DNA of 64,000 bases, taken from positions 3,348,001 to 3,412,000 of the forward strand of contig NZ_CP148752.1 of NCBI RefSeq assembly GCF_040448305.1, in the 5' to 3' direction. The position numbers and the translations under genes are program-made. The notes beneath the pieces are model-generated. The model searched no databases, was not told the DNA's origin, and saw only the letters and a program-made list of their open reading frames with translations. The stretch is from Pseudomonas fluorescens (GTDB lineage Bacteria > Pseudomonadota > Gammaproteobacteria > Pseudomonadales > Pseudomonadaceae). Of the stretch, positions 16,945-24,746 are shown piece after piece (position 1 is the stretch's first letter; each line of letters opens with the position of its first letter).

Positions 16945-17847
16945 TCAGCGATACACGTACTTGGTGATATAGGAGTACAGGTCGTTGTACACAAAATCAG
17001 GGACATGCTCTGCATGTGCACTGGTTCTCAATAGTTGCAGATGACATTCCTTGACCATTTCATCACGCTCCTCCATTGAATAGACAGTATTCCTGAGAAT
17101 TTTGTCATAGGCGCTATACGCATATGCCTGCAACTTCGAAACTTCGGCCAGCTTGCCCGTGGCGTCCAGAGTGTAGGTACTGTGAGCGCGCAGCACTCGG
17201 TCGTTCAGTTTGCCCAGACCGCGCTCATACAAGAAGATTTGTGAACCGCTCACTTCCTTTGCCAGGAACTCGAACGCGACCAGAACCGCCGGAGCGTTAC
17301 TGATGCTCGATTCAACCCTCGAATAGCTGACAAAACGCTCCAGCTTCTGCTTTTCCAGACTCGCGAACGCTCTTTTGATGCTGGAAATATGGGCAAACGC
17401 GTGATTACAACCCACGACATGGACTTCGAGTTGGTAGCCGGGAACAAATTTTGCCAATCCGGCAAAACCGATGTCATCGAACGCGCACTCCATGATGATG
17501 TTGTATTTGTGAGTCAGCGCATTGGCGAATATTTTCGAACCGAGCTCCCTGGTAAACGCTTCTGAATGTTCGTAGGCGTGCAAGACACCGAGCTCGATCA
17601 TATCGGCGTAATGCGGGTGTTTTTTTCGATATTCGGGCAGGTACAGTCGAATGTAGTTCCCGTAATTCCCGGATGGCAGCAAGCTCTTTTCCAGCAGGTA
17701 AGTCTTGCCCGAGCCCTCCACTCCGGCGGTGATCAGCAACTTGGGTATGGTTTCGGCAGTTATGCCGGCGAAGAGCGTGGGGAAGATCTCGTCGAACGCC
17801 TTGGTCACGTCGTCTGCGGAATAGCCGTATTTCGGTGCTTCTGACAT
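16945..17847 (-). CDS. zeta-toxin-like P-loop kinase
   Basis: A 300-residue protein. Walker A is AGVEGSGKT (41-49). At 71-78 it has PEYRKKHP, followed by HYADM, matching the zeta/PezT substrate-loop pattern DxxFRxxHPHY. IIMECAFDD aligns with the zeta EGT segment. Zeta toxins phosphorylate UDP-N-acetylglucosamine or related substrates. By eye, the usual catalytic Asp two positions before the loop aromatic is Pro here, with Glu beside it, so activity or substrate may differ. No epsilon/PezA-type antitoxin lies next to it. There is no signal peptide. Codon use is more AT-rich than its neighbours and the upstream region is AT-rich, suggesting acquisition. The start is fixed by AATCAAGGT directly before the ATG. 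Confidence 0.75.
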   Translation of the reverse strand: MSEAPKYGYSADDVTKAFDEIFPTLFAGITAETIPKLLITAGVEGSGKTYLLEKSLLPSGNYGNYIRLYLPEYRKKHPHYADMIELGVLHAYEHSEAFTRELGSKIFANALTHKYNIIMECAFDDIGFAGLAKFVPGYQLEVHVVGCNHAFAHISSIKRAFASLEKQKLERFVSYSRVESSISNAPAVLVAFEFLAKEVSGSQIFLYERGLGKLNDRVLRAHSTYTLDATGKLAEVSKLQAYAYSAYDKILRNTVYSMEERDEMVKECHLQLLRTSAHAEHVPDFVYNDLYSYITKYVYR

Positions 17848-17947
17848 ACCTTGATTTCCTTATCAAAGAATTGGGTTGTGATATCCAGCCCTTTCAATAA
17901 AACGTGCTTGCGCTGATTGTTCAAGCCGTTCTTTCAATCAAGGTATG
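17845..17947. repeat. 12-base inverted repeat around the promoter of the zeta-like gene
   Basis: CATACCTTGATT at 17845-17856 (containing the complement of the zeta-like start codon) and AATCAAGGTATG at 17936-17947 are perfect inverted copies 79 bases apart. Each includes an AAGG ribosome-site-like sequence followed by ATG, pointing outward in opposite directions. The AT-rich spacer must contain the zeta-like promoter. A further AGGTA-AAAA-TACCT hairpin (17961-17974) overlaps the stop of the helicase gene. Confidence 0.6.
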
Positions 17948-17972
17948 TATCTGTTTTTTAAGGTAAAAATAC

Positions 17973-20252
17973 CTACGAAGCGGAGCGAAAAAACGACGTC
18001 GTAATCGACCACCAACGCGGCAGCAACTGCCTGACCTTGCTCTCGCCAAAACGGTCGTCGATCAACATCACCACCCCTTGATCCTGTTGCGTACGGATCA
18101 CCCGTCCAGCGGCCTGCACCACTTTCTGCACGCCGGGATAAAGGTAGGTGTAGTCATAACCGGCACCGAAAATCGCGGCCATGCGCCGTTTCAGTTGCTC
18201 GTTCACCGGATTGAGCTGCGCCAGCCCCAGCGTGGCGATAAACGCGCCGATCAACCGGGCGCCGGGCAAATCGATGCCTTCCCCAAAGGCCCCACCCAGC
18301 ACCGCAAAACCGATGCCTTGGCCGTCGGCGTGAAACTGGTCGAGAAACTGCTGACGCTGCGCTTCGCCCATGCCTCGGGATTGCGACCAGAGAGTGATGT
18401 GCGGATGTTTCTCGGCCAGCAACTGCGCGACCTGCTGCAAATAATCGAAGCTGCTGAAAAACGCCAGGTAATTGCCGGGGCGCTCGCAGAACTGTCTGGC
18501 GATCAAGTCCACGATCGGTTCCAGAGACGACTGGCGATGCACGAACCGCGTGGAGATCTGGTCGACGATATGCACTTGCAGTTGATCGGCGTGAAACGGC
18601 GACTCGACGTCGATGCACACGGTGTCCGCCGGTGTTCCCAGTAAATCGGCGTAATAGTGCCGCGGGCTGAGGGTCGCGGAGAACAGCACCGTGCTACGCG
18701 CAGCAGTCAGGCGCGGGCGGATGAACCCGGCAGGGACCACATTGCGCAGGCACAACTGCGAGAGGTTGCGCTTGCGCTCCAGGTCGCGCTTGCTGATGTC
18801 GAACAGGAACTGCTCATCGAACAGTTCGGCGACCCGGCAAAAGTGCAGCATGTCGAAGTAAAACCCCTGCAGTGCACTGTCCAGCCCTTGAGGGTGATCG
18901 TTGAGGTAGTCACCGATGCTGGCGCTGCACGATGACAGTGCCTGAAGGAGCTTTTCCGGCGCCTTGTCATAGGCCTGATAGGCGCCGGTTTGCCCGTTAT
19001 GCAGGGCATTCCACTCGCGATTGACCCGCTGCATCGGTTTTTTCAGCACGTCGGGCGCGGTTTTGCGCACGCCGTTGAAGGTCGCCTGATCGAGGCTGGC
19101 GCTGTACATCTGCCGGCCACGCTCCACCAGGTTATGGGCTTCGTCGACCAGCACCGCGACCTTCCAGTTGTTGACCTGAGCCAAGCCGAACAGCAACGCG
19201 CTGAAATCGAAGTAATAGTTGTAGTCGGCAACCACCACGTCGGCCCAACGCGCCATTTCCTGGCTCAGGTAATACGGGCAGACATCGTGCGCCAGGGCAA
19301 CCTCGCGCAAGGCGCTCTGGTTCAACAGGCTCAGTTGGCTGGCCGCCTGCCGTGCGGCGGGCAGGCGATCGTAGAAACCCCGGGCCAGCGGACAGGACTC
19401 GCCGTGGCAGGCTTTGTCCGGGTGTTCGCAGGCCTTGTCCCGGGCGATCATCTCCAGCACCCGCAGCGGCGGCGCATTGGCGCTGGAAAGAATCACTTGC
19501 GCGGCGTCCAGGGCCAGTTGGCGTCCCGGGGTTTTCGCCGTGAGGAAGAACACCTTGTCCAGTTGCTGCGGCGCCAGGGCCTTGAGCATGGGGAACAAGG
19601 TGCCCAGGGTCTTGCCGATGCCCGTGGGCGCCTGGGCCATCAGGCAGCGCCCCGTGCTGACGGCCTTGAACACCGACTCGGCCAGATGGCGCTGCCCCGG
19701 TCGAAAACCGGCATGGGGAAAGGCCAGGCCCTGGGCGGCCAGATTGCGCCCTTCTCGATGGGCGACTTCCTGTTCGGCCCATTGCAGGAACAGCGCGCAA
19801 TGTCGTTCGAAGAATTGTTGCAGCTCGGTGGCGTCGAAAGGCTCGACCAGGCAGGTTTCCTTTTCGCTGACGATGTCGAAGTACACCAGAGCCAGATTGA
19901 TCTGCGGCAGATCCAGTTTCCGGCACATCAACCAGCCGTAGACTTTCACCTGGGCCCAATGCAATTGACGGTGGTTGGCCGCTTGTTTGCTCAAGTCGCC
20001 GCGGTAGGTCTTGACCTCCTCCAGGCAGTTTTGCCCGGGGTCATAGCCATCCGCCCTGCCCTTGACCGTCAAGGTCTGATACTGACCCTCAAGGGCGACT
20101 TCGCTTTGGTAACCCTCGCTGCGCCGTGAGGCAACCGTACGGTGCCCGACGATGCCTTCCAGCGCGCTAGGCGACGGCGTGAAGCGCAGATCGAGGTCGC
20201 CGACCTTGGCGGTGAACTCGCACAACGCCCGCACCGCAATGCTATAGCTCAA
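17973..20252 (-). CDS. DinG/Rad3-type (XPD-like) superfamily 2 helicase
   Basis: A ~759-residue helicase. Start TTG at 20252 (M/L-SYSIAVRALCEFTAKVGDLDLRF) is preferred, since it overlaps the upstream gene's stop (TTGA) and has GGAGCAGGG before it. An ATG at 20270 is the alternative. The N-terminal ~170 residues are PD-(D/E)XK-like, with EGIVGHRTV, KGRADGY and EEVKTYRG. Helicase motifs: Q-box region FRPGQRHLAESV, Walker A APTGIGKT, cysteines CEHPDKACHGESC...C of an Fe-S domain, DEAHN, GGAFGEGIDLPGARL and QAAGRVIRT. It is cotranscribed with a FAN1-type nuclease, suggesting joint DNA repair, probably of interstrand crosslinks. Confidence 0.9.
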   Translation of the reverse strand: MSYSIAVRALCEFTAKVGDLDLRFTPSPSALEGIVGHRTVASRRSEGYQSEVALEGQYQTLTVKGRADGYDPGQNCLEEVKTYRGDLSKQAANHRQLHWAQVKVYGWLMCRKLDLPQINLALVYFDIVSEKETCLVEPFDATELQQFFERHCALFLQWAEQEVAHREGRNLAAQGLAFPHAGFRPGQRHLAESVFKAVSTGRCLMAQAPTGIGKTLGTLFPMLKALAPQQLDKVFFLTAKTPGRQLALDAAQVILSSANAPPLRVLEMIARDKACEHPDKACHGESCPLARGFYDRLPAARQAASQLSLLNQSALREVALAHDVCPYYLSQEMARWADVVVADYNYYFDFSALLFGLAQVNNWKVAVLVDEAHNLVERGRQMYSASLDQATFNGVRKTAPDVLKKPMQRVNREWNALHNGQTGAYQAYDKAPEKLLQALSSCSASIGDYLNDHPQGLDSALQGFYFDMLHFCRVAELFDEQFLFDISKRDLERKRNLSQLCLRNVVPAGFIRPRLTAARSTVLFSATLSPRHYYADLLGTPADTVCIDVESPFHADQLQVHIVDQISTRFVHRQSSLEPIVDLIARQFCERPGNYLAFFSSFDYLQQVAQLLAEKHPHITLWSQSRGMGEAQRQQFLDQFHADGQGIGFAVLGGAFGEGIDLPGARLIGAFIATLGLAQLNPVNEQLKRRMAAIFGAGYDYTYLYPGVQKVVQAAGRVIRTQQDQGVVMLIDDRFGESKVRQLLPRWWSITTSFFRSAS

Positions 20253-21916
20253 TCGCCCTGCTCCGCCCATTGCACGTAACAGACGGCAATGGGCATCTGG
20301 TGTTCATGGCAGAACTCCAGCCAGCGCAGCTGGTTGTCCTGCAGGCGATCGCCCGGGCCTTTGACTTCGATCATGCGGTAGGTCTTTTGCTGCGGCCAGA
20401 ACTGGATCAGGTCCGGCATGCCGGCGCGATTGGCCTTGATGTCCAGCAGGAGGCGATTGAACCAGTGCTTGAGGTGCTCGGCCGGGAGGCAATCGAGGGC
20501 TTGCTCCAGCAACTCTTCGCTGAGCACGCTCCAGAACACGAACGGCGACTGCACGCCCCACTTGGCGGCATAACGTTCGCGGATGGTCTGCCGGTAGCGC
20601 CCGTCGTCGAGTTCGGCCAGGCACGCCTGAAACAGTTCGGCCCGGCGGACCTGGAAGTCTTCGCTGAGCAGGTCCACCGGCCCGCGCTGGAACGGGTGAA
20701 AAAACGCCCCCGGCAAAGGCGCGAAAATCGCCGGCCAGCACAGCAGGCCAAACAGTGAATTGACCAGGCTGTTTTCCACGTAGTGCACTGGCGCAGAATC
20801 TTGCGCCAGATGTGCCTGAACGTAGAACTCCACCGATAACGCCGGGTCTGTCCTGGGCAATTGCAGGTCAAGGCGCTGCATTTCCCGAGGCGCAGCCCGC
20901 TTGATGGGCGGCCCGCCGAGCTTGCGTCGCAGGCGTGGCAGCACGCGGAGCAACTGCTGGTATTCGGCGGCGCTTTCCGGCGCCTGCTCGGCCTGCTCAG
21001 CCAGGTCCAAGGCCTGCTCGAACTGGCCGCTGCGTTCCAGCACGCGAATGAGCCGCGCCCGCGCACCTGGATAAGCGCATTCGCGGTACAGGTTCAGGGC
21101 CATGGAGAAATCCGCGGTGCGTTCGCAGTACTGGGCCATCTGGAACAGCAGCTTGCCGCGCCGGCGTTGCAACCACGGATTGTCCAGCGTCAGCTCCTTG
21201 ATCCGTTCCGCCACCTCCTCCAGCGCTTCACCGGCCTCGAATTGTTGCTGGTATCCGTGCAGAAGGATGCAGGCATCCACGTCTTCGCGGCTGCGCAAGC
21301 CACGGGACTCGGCGCAGAATTCGACTTTTTCGTAGGTGTAGATACCGAGGTCAGCCAACACGAATTCCGACCAGTCCTGATACAGGTTGCCGAAAAACAT
21401 CAGGCGCAGGCGATCGCACAATTGCATGATGGTCAGGCTGAACAGACGCTCGTCCAGGGCCGGGCACCAGTCGTTGAAGTTTTGCGCCTGGGGAAACTGC
21501 TCGCACAGCGCTGGCAACCAATCGGCTTTCTTGCCTTTGGGCTGATCGACTGCCGGGCCAAAGACCTGGAGGATTTCACCCTTGAGCAGCACCTCGAACA
21601 GCGCTTGGACCGTCAACGGCATTCGTTCATCGACCCAACCGAGCGCTAACAGCGGCTCGACGGCGCAGCCGATATCGCCGATTTCCTCGTAGTGCAGTTT
21701 GCTCGCCCTGAAATGAACGCCCTTGCGCATGACCATTCTGACCAGCAGTGCCTGCGATTCACGGGGCAACCGCTTAAACTCATTAATGAAACGCTGCTCG
21801 TCGACGCTCAGCACATCGGCAAAGCGCTGCTCAAGCCAATCAAGCACTTGCATGAAGTTGTTCAAGTAATAGAACGGATCGTCGAGGGGATTTGCGGTCA
21901 CTGGAAAATGGGCCAT
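20249..21916 (-). CDS. FAN1-type VRR-NUC domain nuclease
   Basis: A 555-residue protein. The C-terminal VRR-NUC catalytic motif is clear: GMPDLIQFWP (metal-binding Asp), then MIEVKGPGDRLQDNQLRWL (Glu and Lys of the PD-(D/E)XK core) at about 505-540. The centre has TPR-like helices (ADFSMALNLYRECAYPGARARLIRVLER, GQFEQALDLAEQAEQ). The N-terminal part resembles the SAP/winged-helix region of FAN1 (YYLNNFMQVLDWLEQRF...). Bacterial FAN1 of P. aeruginosa is structurally known as a 5' flap nuclease. Its stop overlaps the start of the helicase, so the two are translationally coupled. Confidence 0.9.
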   Translation of the reverse strand: MAHFPVTANPLDDPFYYLNNFMQVLDWLEQRFADVLSVDEQRFINEFKRLPRESQALLVRMVMRKGVHFRASKLHYEEIGDIGCAVEPLLALGWVDERMPLTVQALFEVLLKGEILQVFGPAVDQPKGKKADWLPALCEQFPQAQNFNDWCPALDERLFSLTIMQLCDRLRLMFFGNLYQDWSEFVLADLGIYTYEKVEFCAESRGLRSREDVDACILLHGYQQQFEAGEALEEVAERIKELTLDNPWLQRRRGKLLFQMAQYCERTADFSMALNLYRECAYPGARARLIRVLERSGQFEQALDLAEQAEQAPESAAEYQQLLRVLPRLRRKLGGPPIKRAAPREMQRLDLQLPRTDPALSVEFYVQAHLAQDSAPVHYVENSLVNSLFGLLCWPAIFAPLPGAFFHPFQRGPVDLLSEDFQVRRAELFQACLAELDDGRYRQTIRERYAAKWGVQSPFVFWSVLSEELLEQALDCLPAEHLKHWFNRLLLDIKANRAGMPDLIQFWPQQKTYRMIEVKGPGDRLQDNQLRWLEFCHEHQMPIAVCYVQWAEQGD

Positions 21917-22111
21917 GGCGAGAGGTACTGGTTATGCATACAGATACCAGTTCCACGCCGCGTGGCGCAATCGGAAAAGGATAAATGGCGGCGCTGTACG
22001 GAATTTTCTCCGGGCAGTAGAACTTTCTGCCCCCTGGCGGCACCAACCGCCATACAGGTGCAGTGACAGCCTCGGGCTGATGGCGCTACTTTAAACGAAC
22101 GGGAGGTGATC

Positions 22112-22339
22112 ATGGACATCAAGACATTGGGCTTGCCCCTGGCTGCAGCGGCCCTGCTGGCGCTGGCCGGTTGCTCGACGCCAACGGTGGTGACGCTGCA
22201 GAACGGCACTCAATACCTGACCAAAGACATACCGAAGACCAAAACCAAGGACGGGTTCTTTGAGTTTGAGGACATTTCCGGTGCGATGGTGAAAGTCAGG
22301 GCCGATGAAGTGGCGACGATTCGCGAAGAAGAAGACTGA
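22112..22339 (+). CDS. YgdI/YgdR-like small lipoprotein
   Basis: A 75-residue protein. Start 22112 is 6 bases after GGGAGG. The signal peptide with lipobox LALAGC predicts lipidation at Cys, followed by STPTVVTLQNGTQYLTKDIPKTKTKDGFFEFED, an SH3-like small domain typical of the YgdI/YgdR (DUF903) lipoproteins. The function of these proteins is not known. It stands alone with its own ribosome site, divergent from the FAN1-type gene. Confidence 0.88.
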   Translation: MDIKTLGLPLAAAALLALAGCSTPTVVTLQNGTQYLTKDIPKTKTKDGFFEFEDISGAMVKVRADEVATIREEED

Positions 22340-22476
22340 CGTTTCTCCTGGCACGATGTGGCAGGTTTCGAGCACTGCTTTACACTCGATAGACCCCGTG
22401 CGACCGAATGACTGTGCAACGCTTCGACACAGGCGTTGCAATACGGGCATCACGCAAAGACTCAGGTGACGCCGAA

Positions 22477-23154
22477 ATGAAAATGGTCATGCCACTTCTG
22501 GCCTCTGTGCTCGCCGTCAGCGCATGCGTGACGGCGAGCCTGTGTGACGCCGCCACAAAGGCAAAACCAAAGCCAAAGCCTTTGCCAACGTACAAAACCA
22601 GTTTCGATTGCGCCACGCCCCAGGCATCCGCCGAAAAGCTTATCTGTCACGACCCTCAACTGGCGCGCATGGACCTGGAACTCAATCGCCTTTATCTCCT
22701 GGCGCTCAGCGACGACCATTCAGTTCCGCGCCCGAATAAAGTCGAGATCGATCAGCGGTTCTGGATTGAGTCCCGTAACCAGTGTGGTGGCGGGACTCAA
22801 GCCAAGGCATGCGTCGTGCGAAGTTATGCCGAGCGTGCGTTCCAACTGCGCCAGGGTTCGGCCATTGCCAGAACCAAGGACCCAAGCAGGCTCACTGAAG
22901 GCCCGTTGGCTTATCGTTGTGCAGGGTTTAATGCATTGGTCGCCGCGACCTTCTTTACCGTCGAGCCGGGTGTGGTGTTCCTGAAATGGGCCAATACCTC
23001 GGTGACGCTGAACCAGGTGCCCGACAATTCCGGAACCCGGTACACGGGAAAGGATTACAAAGGCAGCTACAGCTTCTGGCAACTGGGCGATGACGTGTTT
23101 TTCCAGATACCCGGCTCAGGCCAGATGAGTTGCGCAGCCGAGCCGGTCGGCTGA
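22477..23154 (+). CDS. LprI-like/MliC-like exported lysozyme-inhibitor-type protein
   Basis: A 225-residue protein from the ATG at 22477 (MKMVMPLLASVLAVSACVTASLCDAA, an export signal; SAC could be a lipobox). Residues ~35-115 have the LprI/DUF1311 pattern: SFDCATPQASAEKLICHDPQLARMDLELNRLY...QRFWIESRNQC...CVVRSYAERAFQL, with four conserved Cys. Residues ~135-220 match the MliC C-type lysozyme inhibitor fold: YRCAG..., VFLKWANTSVTLNQVPDNSGTRYTG, SFWQLGDDVFF, and a closing Cys. Proteins with both domains are thought to protect against host or competitor lysozymes in the periplasm. The frame further upstream lacks a ribosome site. Confidence 0.82.
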   Translation: MKMVMPLLASVLAVSACVTASLCDAATKAKPKPKPLPTYKTSFDCATPQASAEKLICHDPQLARMDLELNRLYLLALSDDHSVPRPNKVEIDQRFWIESRNQCGGGTQAKACVVRSYAERAFQLRQGSAIARTKDPSRLTEGPLAYRCAGFNALVAATFFTVEPGVVFLKWANTSVTLNQVPDNSGTRYTGKDYKGSYSFWQLGDDVFFQIPGSGQMSCAAEPVG

Positions 23155-23200
23155 TGACGATGGCATCGGGACGTCCTGTCCCGATGGCCGCTCCCCCGCT

Positions 23201-24286
23201 TTAGCTGCCGGTGCGAATCTTGTTCCAGACCCGGGTACGCACCCGGTCGATGTTCAGCGGCATGGCTTCCAGGGCAAACAGCTTGCCCATCATTTCCGGG
23301 CTTGGGTAAACCTTGGTGTCGTTTTTGATCGCCGGGTCGATCAGGCTGTCGGCCGTCTCGTTGCCATTGGCGTAATGCACGTAGTTGCTGACGCTAGCCA
23401 TGACGTCCGGGCGCAGCAGGTAGTTCATGAAGGCGTAACCGGCTTTTTCGTCCGGAGCGTCGGCCGGCATCGCGACCATATCGAACCAGATCGCGGCGCC
23501 TTCCTTGGGAATCGAATAGCCGATGTCGATGCCGTTGTTGGCTTCCCTGGCGCGGTTTTCCGCTTGCAGGATGTCGCCGGAGAAACCGACCGCGACGCAG
23601 ATATCGCCGTTGGCCAGGTCGCTGGTGTACTTGGACGAGTGAAAATAGCTGACATACGGCCGCACTTTCAGCAACAGGGCTTCGGCCTTCTTGTAGTCTT
23701 GCGGGTTCTTGCTGTGTGGCGGCAACCCAAGGTAGTTCAACGCGGCCGGCAGTAGTTCGGGACCGTTGTCGAGGATGGCCACCCCGCACTTCTGCAACTT
23801 CTGCATGTTCTCGGGCTTGAAGATCAGGTCCCAGGAATCCACCGGGGCGTTGTCCCCCAGCACAGCCTTGACCTTGGCAATGTTGTAGCCGATGCCGGTG
23901 CTGCCCCACAGGTACGGGAACCCATGCTCGTTGCCCGGATCGTTGGTCTGCAACGCCTTGAGCAACACAGGGTTGAGGTTCTTCCAGTTCGGCAGCTGAC
24001 TCTTGTCGAGTTTCTTCAGGGCGCCACCTTCAATCTGCCGGGCCATGAAGTGATTGGACGGGAACACCACGTCGTAGCCGGATTTGCCGGTCATCAGCTT
24101 GCCATCGAGGGTCTCGTTGCTGTCATAGACGTCGTAGGTGAAGCCGATGCCGGTTTCTTTCTGGAAGTTTTTCGTGGTGTCTGGCGCGATGTAGTCCGAC
24201 CAGTTGTAGATCTTGACGGTTTCGGCGGCCTGGCTGATCGATGCCACGAGCATCAGCGGGGCCAGGGTCAGTGTCTTTCGGATCAT
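23201..24286 (-). CDS. polyamine ABC transporter substrate-binding protein (PotF/SpuD-like)
   Basis: A 361-residue periplasmic binding protein. Signal peptide MIRKTLTLAPLMLVASISQA, then AETVKIYNWSDYIAPDTTKNF, the standard opening of PotD/PotF/SpuD/SpuE. Ligand-pocket regions VYDSNETLDGKLMTGKSGYDVVFPSN and YLWGSTGIGYN are present. The permease and ATPase genes are not adjacent, so it must use a transporter encoded elsewhere. It is the last gene of a minus-strand group with a cupin and an FAD amine oxidase, pointing to putrescine or related amine use. Confidence 0.92.
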   Translation of the reverse strand: MIRKTLTLAPLMLVASISQAAETVKIYNWSDYIAPDTTKNFQKETGIGFTYDVYDSNETLDGKLMTGKSGYDVVFPSNHFMARQIEGGALKKLDKSQLPNWKNLNPVLLKALQTNDPGNEHGFPYLWGSTGIGYNIAKVKAVLGDNAPVDSWDLIFKPENMQKLQKCGVAILDNGPELLPAALNYLGLPPHSKNPQDYKKAEALLLKVRPYVSYFHSSKYTSDLANGDICVAVGFSGDILQAENRAREANNGIDIGYSIPKEGAAIWFDMVAMPADAPDEKAGYAFMNYLLRPDVMASVSNYVHYANGNETADSLIDPAIKNDTKVYPSPEMMGKLFALEAMPLNIDRVRTRVWNKIRTGS

Positions 24287-24361
24287 GAGTCGATTCCTGT
24301 AGGTTTTTGTTGTTGGCAGGCAATCAAAGGATCAGCTTTCAAATTTCAAAGAATTGAAAAT

Positions 24362-24703
24362 TCAAAAAATCAGTACGTAGGTCTTGCGCACGGTTTCCTG
24401 GATGTCCCAGATGCCGAGGCTGTTGGCCGGCAACATCAGTGCGTCACCGGCTTCTATTTGCAGGGGCTCGCCGCCGTCCGGGGTGAAGGTGCAGCGGCCC
24501 TGGATGAAGTGACAGAATTCCTGGGCGACGATCTGCCGCCGCCAGCGCCCCGGGGTGCATTCCCAGACGCCAGTCTCGACGCCGTCGTCGCGTTCGACGC
24601 TGGTGGTCGAAGCCACGGCCACTGGGGTACCCAGGGGCACGGCGACCGGATTGGATTCGTCCAGTTTCAGGGTTGCGGTGTTCTTGAACTGCGTGATGCT
24701 CAT
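24362..24703 (-). CDS. cupin domain protein (Cupin_3/DUF861 type)
   Basis: A 113-residue single-domain cupin: GVWECTPGRWRRQIVAQEFCHFIQGRCTF (cupin motif 1) and LQIEAGDALMLPANSLGIWDIQETVRKTYVLI (motif 2 and the W-x-hydrophobic-x-E-x-x-RK ending of the Cupin_3 family). Related proteins lie beside polyamine/aldehyde catabolism genes and have no assigned reaction. It is between the PotF-like and oxidase genes, separated from each by tens of bases. Confidence 0.85.
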   Translation of the reverse strand: MSITQFKNTATLKLDESNPVAVPLGTPVAVASTTSVERDDGVETGVWECTPGRWRRQIVAQEFCHFIQGRCTFTPDGGEPLQIEAGDALMLPANSLGIWDIQETVRKTYVLIF

Positions 24704-24746
24704 GGGAATACCTGTCTATGTAGCCTGTAGATGAAGAGCGCGCCGT

